Shown piece by piece: positions 13,001-23,351 of a DNA stretch of 64,000 bases (position 1 is its first letter; each line of letters opens with the position of its first letter). Under the pieces are notes generated by a model. It searched no databases. It saw nothing but the letters and a program-made list of their open reading frames with translations, and was not told the DNA's origin. This DNA comes from Trema orientale (taxonomy: Eukaryota > Streptophyta > Magnoliopsida > Rosales > Cannabaceae), in assembly GCA_002914845.1 (NCBI GenBank), contig JXTC01000048.1, positions 424,913 to 488,912 on the forward strand, given 5' to 3'. Position numbers and translations under genes: made by a program.

Positions 13001-14713
13001 TGGTGGACTCCATTGTTGTTCACAGCCAGTATAGCCTCAGCAAAATATTTCTTTCAGCATGTTTCGAGGCAAAATACTCTTACACAGGCTCGCAGAAACA
13101 TCTCTCGCCATTATGACCTGGTACAACAGTTTATTAGTTGGAAACTATCTTGTATTTTTTGTTCTTTCTGACATTTTCAAGATGATGAGACAATGCAAAG
13201 TAGGATCACATACCCTGAGGTTAAAGGTAAGGTGGCCTAAAAGCCAATTGGCAATAGATATAGTTGAATTGAATCTAGAGAATAAATGGTAACCAGAAAC
13301 CAATGTAGGAGGACATATAGAAAAATCCCAGAGTTTACTCATTGTAAAGGGAAAATCTCAGAAGAAGCTTACTACTTACTATTGTTTCTTTGTGTTTGTA
13401 GAGTAATGAACTCTTTGCTCTGTTCTTGGATGAGACAATGACATACTCCTCAGCTGTATTTAAGGTCAGAACTACAATACTCCGATAAGTTGATAGTAAA
13501 ACAATGAAATGTAAGAGGTATGTTCTGAAGCTTAACATGGATGAATCTCTGACGAATTATTTCACAGTTAAAAGACGAAGACTTGAAGAATGCGCAACTG
13601 AGAAAAATCTCTCTTCTGATTGAGAAAGTGAGTGTCTTTCAGTTCAAATTCTCTCAATATCTCGATGTCCGCCTTTGTAACATGTTCCTCTTTCTTCTCC
13701 CCTTCAATGTAATCCAGGCCAGAATTGAGAAGAATCATGAAGTTCTCGAAATCGGGTGCGGTTGGGGAAGCTTAGCCATTGAAGTTGTCAAAAGAACTGG
13801 ATGCAAGTACACCGGCATCACTCTCTCAGAAGAGCAACTGAAATTAGCACAGAAAAAAGTGAGAGACGCTGGCCTCCAGGTACCAAATGCAATCAAGCAA
13901 CTTCCACATAATAGCATATCATATACAAAAATAGGAAAACTAAACTGTTAATATTAACTTCAGATCAATTTTGCGAACAGGACAACATAAGATTTCTTCT
14001 TTGTGACTATCGCCAATTGCCTGCGAGCTATAAATGTGACAGAATCATATCTTGGTGAGTGGTGTAATGTGCCTATATCCAGTTTGCTTCCAATAGTAAC
14101 ATGTAATGGATCAAGTGAAGTTGCATTTTGCAGTGAGATGTTAGAAAGTGTTGGCCATGAGTTTATGGAAGACTTCTTCGGTTGCTGTGAGTCTGTACTA
14201 GCAGAAAATGGCCTTCTTGTCCTGCAGGTAATGAATAGGTTAGAAGGAAATAAATGTTTAGGCCAACTTGTTCAATGTTCCATTTCCATTACTCTTAATT
14301 TGACTTAAGGTAGTAAGAATTTTCTCTTGGAGTCTTTGTTAGTTCATATCGATACCGGATGAACGATACGACGAGTACAGGAGAAGTTCAGACTTTATCA
14401 AAGAGTACATTTTTCCTGGTGGATGTATACCTTCATTAAGTAGAGTAACATCTGCCATGGCTGCTGCATCCAGACTTTGGTATAGTTTCCTCTTTTTCAA
14501 AAATGTATACTTTATAAGCAATCCTTTTATTTGTTTCTTTTTTTATTTGAAAAGAAAATTTTAATGAAAATGCAGTGTGGAGCACATTGAAAACATTGGA
14601 ATTCATTACTACCAAACACTGAGGTATTGGAGGAAAAATTTCCTGGAGAAGCAAAGGTCAGTGGAAAACCATGGAAATTCAATATTGGAATGTTGAGACT
14701 TTGATGTTGGAGT

Positions 14714-14750
<37 letters not shown>

Positions 14751-15158
14751 TTTTACAGTGAAATCCAAGCTCTAGGATTCAATGAGAAGTTCATTAGGAC
14801 ATGGGAATATTATTTTGATTATTGTGCAGCAGGTTTCAAGTCTCATACCCTCGGAAATTACCAGGTACAAACTTGTCACAGAATGTGGTGCTTTACACTA
14901 GTGGTGCAGTTTAGTATTATTTCTAAGAATCCCGTTTAGTATTATTTCTAAGAATATCTAAAAAAAGTGGTTGCAGGCGTAGTCTTGTGGTAGCCACACT
15001 TTCTCTTTACTGAGCTCGAATCTCTCTAAACACGAGACTAACCTCATTTTACTTTGTGCACATTAATGCAGATAGTGTTTTCACGTCCTGGAAATGTGGC
15101 TGCTTTTAGCAATCCATTTAAAGGCTTTCCTTCTGCATATGGCGAGGAAAATAATTGA
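7011..15158 (+). CDS. CPS: Plant cyclopropane fatty acid synthase (FAD-oxidase + SAM methyltransferase), intact
   Basis: The protein has 872 aa in 24 coding exons: 7011-7184, 9725-9942, 10052-10157, 10283-10384, 10507-10566, 10662-10740, 10835-10982, 11244-11367, 11531-11711, 11884-11912, 12104-12252, 12442-12544, 12661-12756, 12849-12904, 12991-13120, 13402-13464, 13568-13627, 13718-13879, 13981-14054, 14134-14227, 14343-14479, 14576-14656, 14759-14864, 15072-15158. The frame is continuous and the length matches the plant family. The N-terminal half is an FAD-dependent amine-oxidase fold (dinucleotide motif VVGGGISG, residues 5-12). The C-terminal half is the methyltransferase, with SAM motif VLEIGCGWG at 635-643. 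Known family chemistry is transfer of the SAM methylene group to the double bond of phospholipid-bound oleate, giving dihydrosterculic acid; the role of the oxidase domain is unsettled. Intron 1 is 2.5 kb. Intron 12 has a GC donor. The stop is followed by an A/T-rich 3' flank. Confidence 0.95.
12545..12660 (+). other. Probable GC-AG intron (intron 12 of the synthase gene)
   Basis: The exon ends TACTGGAAG and the intron opens GCATGC; it closes TCCATCAG at 12660. No GT donor fits the frame here. The homologous junction in the decayed copy reads GGAAG|GTATGT (17939), so the C looks like a lineage change in the intact gene. The exonic AAG before GC suits the known GC-donor class. Confidence 0.7.
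14722..14749 (+). repeat. (TG)n microsatellite in intron 22
   Basis: An uninterrupted run of TG dinucleotides lies just upstream of the acceptor TTTTACAG (ends 14758). Length variation would change the distance between the branch point and the acceptor. Confidence 0.9.
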
Positions 15159-15606
15159 TGCCCTTTTGTTATTTTCTTCTGACTTTGCTTTTAATAATGA
15201 TCAAATATTCATTCTTTGTAATAAGGACTAGAACCTCTCAGGGATTTTTTTTTTTTTTTTTTGGGCTGCTTTTGAAATGTAAACAGACGGTCAAGCAGTT
15301 GTTTTGAATCATTAAAAAATTATGGCCTCAACATTTGAATTTTCTGTTTTATTTGTATAAATTAGAAAAAAAAAAAAAAAAAAAAAAGGAAAAGTGAAGT
15401 CAACTTCTAATAGGCAGAGTATATCAATTTATGCAGTTAGTATATCCATAGATATACGCTTCAGTACATGTCTTTTTAGAAAAATACGAAAGGTTGGGGG
15501 GGAAAAAACGGTTTTAGCCAAAAAAAAAAAAAAAAAATTAAAATTAAAAAAGGCAATATGGGTGAAAATTTTGAAAACATACGATATTAGGGCTATAAAC
15601 TTTATA

Positions 15607-15680
15607 GCCTCTTTCAGCATGTTTCAAAGCAAAATATTCTGACACAGTAAATCTCTTGCCATTATGACCTGGTACAAACA
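15607..15680 (+). pseudogene. Stray fragment of synthase exon 15
   Basis: Words TTTCAGCATGTTTCAAAGCA and CATTATGACCTGGTACAA match exon 15 of the synthase (12991-13120) and its donor. Internal pieces are deleted, including most of the codons for the Ala-Arg-Arg-Asn stretch. It lies between the intact gene and the decayed copy and out of exon order, so it is a remnant of a third partial copy or of a rearrangement. Confidence 0.75.
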
Positions 15681-15739
15681 AACAACATCTATGAATTGTT
15701 TTTATTTTTATCTTTTTTTTCTTATTTTTATTTTCTTCT

Positions 15740-16235
15740 AAGTAAGAATGAAACTTTTATATTAATTTTGACAATCTTGTACAGTACAATGCCGTAATAG
15801 GAAGAGGAGTTTCCTCGAGTCAGATACATTCATCATCCAATCTAATCTAAGAGCAAATTTAGCAAGTGCATGGGCAGCGTGATTAGCACTACGATAGACA
15901 TGCTGCTCCTGAAAGTTAGGATAACAAATTTGAAACATCATATCATTGATCACCAAAAGCAGTACGTGGTAAGATTTGTTGTGAGAGTCCTCCTTGGACC
16001 ACAGATGTAGCATCAGTTTCTATAGTATGCAGAGGGAGAAATACATCAGCAGCCCATATGAGGCCTCCATTATCTTTGGCGGTAGTGGCCCTGCCATCAT
16101 GACGTAGGAGTGTAGGTGAGATCTGGATATAACATCCAGAACTGAGGGATAATTACTTCGAATCAAACCCTTCAGAGGAATTTCATTGAAATAACAGGGA
16201 AACAATCCCTACAATTCGGCTTCCCCGAACATGAA
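15740..16235 (-). mobile_element. LINE (non-LTR retrotransposon) 3' fragment, RNase H-like domain
   Basis: Reading the minus strand, 16013-15762 encodes a segment with HVYRSANHAAHALAKFAL. This is the typical end of the plant reverse-transcriptase-associated RNase H-like domain (Arg..Asn..Ala-His..Leu-Ala-Lys). 16205-16020 in an adjacent frame looks like an upstream part of the same reading. The fragment is frameshifted, lacks the reverse transcriptase, and sits immediately left of the truncated synthase copy. Confidence 0.6.
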
Positions 16236-16295
16236 AAGACCTCACGTCTGTATGACCGAGTAAGCTCCACTAGCAGACCAAAACAAATAAAATAT

Positions 16296-16392
16296 CCCAG
16301 CTGGAACTAAAACGACAAGCTAAAATCAAACGACAATAACCCAGCTGGAACTAAAACGACAAGCTAAAATCAAACGACAATAAACAGGAACA
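16296..16392. repeat. Tandem repeat, ~44-bp unit, two copies plus a partial
   Basis: The unit opening CCCAGCTGGAACTAAAACGA begins at 16296 and again at 16340. A third partial unit with AACAAACGACAA follows. It lies between the LINE fragment and the synthase pseudogene. Confidence 0.8.
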
Positions 16393-19300
16393 AACGACAA
16401 CAACACTACTACTAGTTTTGACCAGTTTCAGAGTAACCCCACCAAAACCGAGCCATAGGGGATTCCAATTTATTACGCAAGGAAATGGGCAATCTGATCT
16501 CTCATTGATAATTCAGTCAACATGTAGAGTAATTCTTTTAACTCTGTAATGGCAGTGATATTTACCTTCATCGTGACAAAAGTTTAAATGCCCCAAAACC
16601 CACCTGCATGGAGTGCATGGAATTTTCTAGGAAGTAGGGACAACAAATTATGTTTGACATACTGGCTCAATGTGCTTCAGGTGAGTATTCACCAACTGTT
16701 TGACATTCTTTCTCAAACATTAATAAGTCAACTGTTTGACATCCAAATCTCAATGTGGAATAACATTTCTAAGCCGATGGCTTTTGATTTTGAATCTCTG
16801 GAATATGCAGAATCTTGGTGAAACGAGTCTCCCTCTTCTTGTGACTCTCAATCCAGAACAACCACCAAACCATACATTGCTCAAGTGGTCAACTGGCCAT
16901 CCAGTCCCCTCCATTGCTGCATCAAGAGCTTCACTCGAGCTTCATCGAATTCAATGGGATTTGGTTTTGTGGAGCATACCAGGGTAAGATTTCCGACTTT
17001 GTAAGAAATCAAACTTTTCTAAATACTGACAATGATACAAGGAGTTGCCTGCTTCAAGCTGGAGTTAGCCGTTTTCTTTATTTTTCTTTTGTGCATAAAA
17101 TATTAAAAGGATGAAAAGAAAACATTGTCGAATTACATTTGTTCACATCTGAAATTTTTTCTCTAGTTTTGACAAGTAGGATTAGCTTCACTATTTCAGA
17201 CTATCTGACTATCTACGTTATACTTTTTCAGGTTATGGCTTCCATGATGAGGACGGACTAAAGGCTGTTGTTAAAGTTTACCTCTATAACACATCTATGA
17301 TTCTAGGCTTATTTTTTTTTCTTTTTGAGAGGCTTCAAAAAAAGAGATTATGGCTTAGGAATATACTATGTATAATGTGAGCCTATGTCGTTCCAATGTC
17401 TCTTGAAGAATTTTACCATGCCAGTGAAAAATAAATCTTAAAAGTATGGTTTCCTTTGCAGGCTGGAATGGCTGCTGCATGTGGCTTGCTTGGGAAAAGT
17501 TGTGACCTTCTTAGCTGCCCAAAACGCATGGTACCTTCGCTGATGGAAACAGGGGCATGCCTTTTCGTTACTAGATTTCTTAAACGTTTTATCTCTGCTG
17601 GATGTTTAATGTGAGTACTTGTATATCTTAAGTAGACATCCTTTGAATCTTCTAGTTCTGTTCTGTCCATGTGTGGTATATGATTGTATAAAACGGTCCA
17701 AATAGACGAAATACTAATGTTAGATTAGTTATATTCTGTACTGCTTGGTCAATACCAACAAAAAAATTGAATCCAACAGTTTCTGTTATATCGTTTGATG
17801 ATAATTGACGTATTGTACTGGTGCTGTTACAGTTATAGTTTATTGGAGGAAGGGGGTACAATTTTCACTTTTGAGGGAAGCACAGAAAGATGTACTCACA
17901 AAACAGCAATCAAAATTCACAGTCCGTTTTACTGGAAGGTATGTACTTTTTCTGTCACTTGATGGAATAAGATACAACAGTACTTTGTTACTAAAAATTC
18001 AATGGACTTCCACTACCGCTGACACCCGTAAAATTTATATGCCAGGTTATGACGCAGGTCGATTTAGGCCTCGCAGACGTATACATCAATGGAGATTTTA
18101 CTTTTGTTGACAAAGAAGAAGGTCTTCTAAATCTCATTATGGTAAGAAACTGAATAGGATTTCATGCAAATTTATATACTGTTCAGATGTTTTTCTTCCA
18201 CCCAATAACTTCTTGCTAACTCATTTTTGCAGATTCTCATTGCCAACAGGGATTCAAATTCTTCAGTATCAAAACTAAACAAGAAAAGGTAAATAGATGT
18301 GACCAGAATATATCTGCCAGCATGAAGTTTGGTACTAGTTTTCTTCTCCTAAAACTCATTAATTGAAGGCTCTCCTTCTGTTAGCTTGAGGGGATGGTGG
18401 ACTCCATTGTTGTTCACTGCTAGTTTAGCCTCAGCAAAATATTTCTTTCAGCATGTTTCAAGGCAAAATACTCTTACACAGGCTCGCAGAAACATCTCTC
18501 TCCATTATGACCTGGTAAAACATCTTAATTTTTTTTTCCTTATATTGTTTGTCGTTTCTAACATTTTCAAGAAAATAAGAAATATTATACTAGGATCACC
18601 TATACTGAGATAAAAAGTCATGTGGCCTAAGTTATGTATATTTGCATTTCGTGTATCTGAAATAAATTAAGAAGGAAACCCTCATTAACAAGCCAATAGG
18701 CAATAGATAGACTTGAGTTGAAAGGAATCTAGAGAATAAATGGTAACCCGAAACCATTGTAGGAAGACACAGAGAAGTCCAAGAGTTCATTCATTGGAAA
18801 ATGGAAAATCCCGGAAGTAGCTTACTATCGTCTCTTGGCGTGTTTGTAGAGTAATGAACTCTTCGCTCTGTTCTTGACATACTCCACAGCTATATTTAAG
18901 GTCAGAACTACAGAACTCCAATGAATTAATAGTAAACAATCTAATGTCAAAGGTATTCTCTGAAGGTTTAACTTGAATTAATTTCTGATGAATTACTTCA
19001 CAGTCAAACGATGAAGACTTAAAGGTTGCACAACTGAGAAAAATCTCCCTTCTGATTGAGAAAGTGAGCATCTTTCAGTTCAAATTCTCTCAATTTATCG
19101 ATGTCTGTCTTTGTAACATATTCCTTCTTCTTCTCCTCTTCAATGTAATCCAGGCCAGAATTGAGAAGAATCATGAAGTACTTGAGATTGGATGTGGCTG
19201 GGGAAGCTTAGCCATTGAAGTTGTCAAAAGAACTGGATGCAAGTACACTGGCGTCACTCTCTCAGAAAGCAACTGAAATTAGCACAAGCGAAAGTGAGAG

Positions 19301-20499
19301 ATCCTGGCCTTCAGGTATCAAATATAATCAGGAGACTTCCATGTAATTGCAATATATTATATATATATTAAAAAAAAGAAAAAGAAAAAAGAAATGTTAA
19401 TATCGACCTCTGATCTATTCTGCTAACAGAACAACATCAGATTTCTTCTTTGTGACTATCGCCAGTTGCCTGCGAGTTATAAATTTGACAGGATCATACG
19501 TTGGTGAGTAATTTAATGTGCCATCAAATTTGCATCTAACTGTATAGACATTCCCCACTGATGTAATCATGTAATGGGATCAAATGTTGCATTTTGCAGT
19601 GAGATGTTAGAAAATGTTGGCCATGAGTTTATTGAAGACTTTTTCGGTTGCTGTGAGTCTGTACTAGCAGAGAATGGCATTCTTGTTCTACAGGTAATGA
19701 ATGATATACAGTACAACAAACTTTTAGGCTGGTATATTCAATGTCCCACTCTCTTTCCAATCTTGATATATAACATATTATAGTTCTAATAGCTTTAAGC
19801 CTAAAGGTACTAAGATGGGTTGAGTTTTGTTTTCTTCTTAACTTCTGTTAGTTCACATCATTACCGGATGAACGATATGATGAGTACAGGAGAAGTTCAG
19901 ACTTTATCAAGGAGTACATTTTTCCCGGTGCATATATACCTTCATTAAGTAGAGTAACATCTGCCATGGCCGCTGCATGTAGATTCAGGTACAGCTTGTT
20001 ACCATTTTTACATGGCATTACTTCATTCTGTGACTTATATTTTATCTGTATTTGAACAAAACTAATGGAACCGCAGCGTGGAACACCTCGAAAACATTGG
20101 AAGTGATTACTACCAAACGCTGAGATGTTGGAGGAGAAATTTCCTGGAGAAGCAGAGGTCAGGAGAAAACCATGTAAATGCAATATTGAAAATGTTGACT
20201 CTTTTGATGTTGGGGGCATTCAATTTTTTGGTGTGGTTTTACAGTGATATAAAAGCTCCAGGATTTAATGAGAAGTTCATTAGGACATGGGAGTATTACT
20301 TTTTGATCATTGTGCAGCAGGTTTCAAGACTGATACCCTTGGAAATTACCAGGTAGAAAATTTTCCAAACTCAGCAACAGAGACTCCTTAGAAATTACAT
20401 CATATATCTCGAGTTTTCATCTATATCTCGCTACCAATCCAAAACCTTCAAATTGTACTTGGATCAAATTATTTTCTAGTCAGTACAACCTGTTAAAAT

Positions 20500-22088
20500 G
20501 AGAAATTAGGTAAAATATGCATCATAATAGGTATATTTTGGTCCGTATGCTCTCCCAAATAAAAGTTTGTAAAATATGCATATATCACGTGAAAAGTCAT
20601 ATTTACCCCTAATCAATTATGTCTCTCTTCTCTTTAATCAAGCCGAAATCTCTTCTCCTCCATGCCGTCAAACTCGTTTTCATATCTGAAAAAAGGAGAA
20701 AAAATAATTTGAGAAGAAAATCTTGTTTTCATCTCTCATATTACCGTCAAACTCATCATTTTCCTCTATTCTCTCTTCATTCTTCTCCAATTTGTTCTGG
20801 GTATAGTTTGAAATAACATATTATCAAATTTCGAGATGTTATAAGGTCATTTATGTGTTAAAAAATTATTTTTAGGTTAATTTTTACAAGTTTTAACAAA
20901 AAATAGCGAACATTTTCGATGCTTTTCGATGATTTTTCGATTATATTTCGATGAAAATTATATTCTCAGTAAAATTTCGATGAAAATGGTATTTTTGATA
21001 AATTTCGATGCAATTTCGATGAATTTTCGATAATATTTCGATGAAAATGGTATTCTCAATAAAATTTCGATGAAAATGGTATTTTTGATAAATTTCGATG
21101 ATGAATTTTCGATTCATTTTCGATGCATTTTCGATGATATTTCGACAAAAATGGTATTCTCAGTAATATTTCAATAAAGTGGCACTTTTGATAATTTTCG
21201 ATGCAATTTCGATGCATTTTCGATGATATTTCGACGAAAGTGGTATTTTACATAATATTTGACAGAATTTCGATATAATTTGGATGATATGATATTTTCG
21301 ATAAAATATTATGAAAAATACCACTTTCATCGAAATATCATCGAAAATATATCGAAATTGCATCGAAAATTATCAAAAATACCACTTTATTGAAATATTA
21401 TTGAGAATACCATTTTTATCGAAAATTTATCGAAAATGCATCGAAAATTCATCGAAATTGTATCGAAATTTATCAAAAATACCATTTTCATCAAAATTTT
21501 ATTGAGAATACTATTTTCATCGAAATATCATCGAAAATGCATCGAAAATACATCGAAAATTCATCGAAATTTATCAAAAATACCATTTTCATCGAAATTT
21601 TATTGAGAATATAATTTTCATCGAAATATAATTGAAAAACCATCGAAAATCATCGAAAATGTTCGCGATTTTTTTGTTAAAACTCGCAAAAAATTAACAT
21701 GAAAATGATTTTTCAATACATAAATGATCTCATAACATCTCGAAATTTGATAATATGTTATTTTAAACTATACCCATAACAAATTGGAGAAGAATGAAGA
21801 GAGTGAAATGATGAGTTTGACGACGATATGAGAGATGAAAACGGGATTTTCTTCTCAAATTATTTTTTCTCATTTTTTCAAGAATGAAAACAAGTTTTAC
21901 GGCATAGAGGAGAAGAGATTTCGGCTTGGTTATAGAGAATGACAGACACTCCTTTGAAAGTGAGGCATATTTTCTCTTAGATATTAGTAAGGGTATTTTC
22001 GTCCGCACACATATTTTTCAAATGTTTTTTAATTTGTGCATGCGAGCCAAAATAGGGGTATTAAGGAGCATATTTGGCCTAATTTCTC
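20500..22088. mobile_element. Giant foldback transposon, 1,589 bp, ~770-bp arms
   Basis: The left end GAGAAATTAGG is mirrored by CCTAATTTCTC on the right, and GTTAAAAT flanks both sides (20492-20499 and 22089-22096). The whole element is one long imperfect palindrome: arm 20500-21262 pairs with 21305-22088 around a ~40-base loop. The inner ~350 bases of each arm are a degenerate array of ATTTTCGATGA-type words, inverted in the other arm. The ends and the 8-9 bp duplication (9 bp with one mismatch) suggest a non-autonomous MULE; an 8-bp reading would fit hAT. It has no coding capacity. It sits in the last intron of the synthase pseudogene. Confidence 0.85.
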
Positions 22089-22249
22089 GTTAAAATTACG
22101 CGATAAAAATACGAATTTACTCTTTACAAGTATGAAAACTCATCCAAACAAATACGAACTAATAAAACCGACAACGCCAGATAAATTTTTGATAATTTAT
22201 AATTTTATTTTATATCATGTTTCCCGTCTTAAATTTGCAATATTTTACC

Positions 22250-22975
22250 TAGGGGTGGCAATTTAGGTCACGACACGATAATACGACTCGAAAACGACAC
22301 GAAGTTAGCGGGTTTGGGTTTGTCTTAAACAAGTACAGGTCAAAACAGGTTAAACCCGATTAAACATGATTAAATAATAGGTCATTAGTAGGTTAACCTG
22401 TTAAACACGAAATTGACCTTTTTAACACGATTAAATTTTTTGAGACATTGTATTATCTTGTGTGTAGCAAGACTTAAAACTTCCCTTTTATGTTTTATGT
22501 ACTAAAACTTGAAAGTTTTATTTTGGTTTTAAACTTTGGATTATGTGTTATATTTATTTGATTATGGTTGTTTGATTATATTGGAAATATAAAATAAGTT
22601 AATAGATTATATAAAGTTATATTGAAAATGTGAAATAGGTTAACATGTTAAAATTAATAGGTTAATACGTTATGTCAAGTTGAACCAAATACAACATATT
22701 TAACATTAACATGTTAAATTGAGTTCAATTAACGGGTTAACAGTATACAGGTTAGCAGATCGTGTTACGTTAGACACGATCTGAATACGACCTATTTAAA
22801 TAACGTGTTAAATGTGTCGCTCACAGGTTAACCTGTTTATTTAGCGTGTCGGGTGTGGGTTTACAAATCATGACACGAATAATAAACGTGTCGGGTTTGG
22901 GTTTGGTAATTGCTCGTTATATATATGCCTCGACACGACACGAATATGACACGACAACACGAATTACCACCCCTA
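22250..22975. mobile_element. Non-autonomous hAT element, 726 bp
   Basis: It has termini TAGGGGTGGCAATT and AATTACCACCCCTA, with a perfect 8-bp target duplication ATTTTACC at 22242-22249 and 22976-22983. The interior is rich in CGACACG, GTTAACCTGTT and AACACG words, many in inverted pairs, and encodes nothing. The 8-bp duplication and the end sequence are typical of a widespread plant hAT family. Confidence 0.92.
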
Positions 22976-23351
22976 ATTTTACCTTATTTGGTTATTTTTT
23001 TTACGGCTTATATTTGTTTGGTTGAGTTTTTTTGGGTTGATAAAAAAATTTTGGCATTTTCACCGACTACTTGTGGTCAGTTAGTTTCGAATATCAGGAA
23101 AAATTTTGAACGAAAATCTAAATTTGAATGTGTAATGTTTTCTCTGTGTTCTATAACTTGGCATCTATTATAATAATTTGCCATGTAGCATTTTTCTTAA
23201 TAATCGCTAATGGTTTTGGTATTGAACTATCTAAGAAATAAGTCTAACCCTCTTGTTACTGTATGGAATGTAGATGGTCCTTTCACGTCCTGGCAATGTG
23301 GCTGCCTTTAGCAACCCATATAAAGGCTTTCCTTCTGCTTCTGCATATTGA

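Larger units (their letters stand above)
16493..23351 (+). pseudogene. Cyclopropane fatty acid synthase pseudogene, 5'-truncated tandem copy
   Basis: Homology to the intact gene starts inside its intron 7 (about 11180) and runs to the stop and 3' flank, so exons 1-7, the start codon and the FAD motif are absent. Exon equivalents 8-24 are 16556-16680, 16811-16983, 17232-17263, 17462-17610, 17839-17938, 18046-18141, 18233-18288, 18385-18514, 18850-18900, 19004-19063, 19154-19314, 19430-19503, 19600-19693, 19852-19988, 20077-20157, 20245-20352 and 23274-23351. Lesions are +1 base near 16586 (exon 8), -8 near 16954 (exon 9), -1 near 19266 in the SAM domain (exon 18) and +2 near 20302 (exon 23). 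In-frame losses are 12 bases near 18876 (removing Asp-Glu-Thr-Met) and 3 bases near 17929. The exon 10 donor reads GCTGTT. Intron 23 has grown from 0.2 to 2.9 kb by transposon insertion. 3'-flank similarity continues to about 23515. Confidence 0.93.

Noticed and set aside
17805-18110. Separate small gene in the synthase pseudogene
   Set aside because: It is exons 12-13 of the duplicated synthase read through the intron, partly in the wrong frame.
21000-21600. CRISPR-like regular repeats
   Set aside because: Repeats are degenerate, lack unique spacers of constant length, and form the arms of a transposon palindrome in a plant genome.
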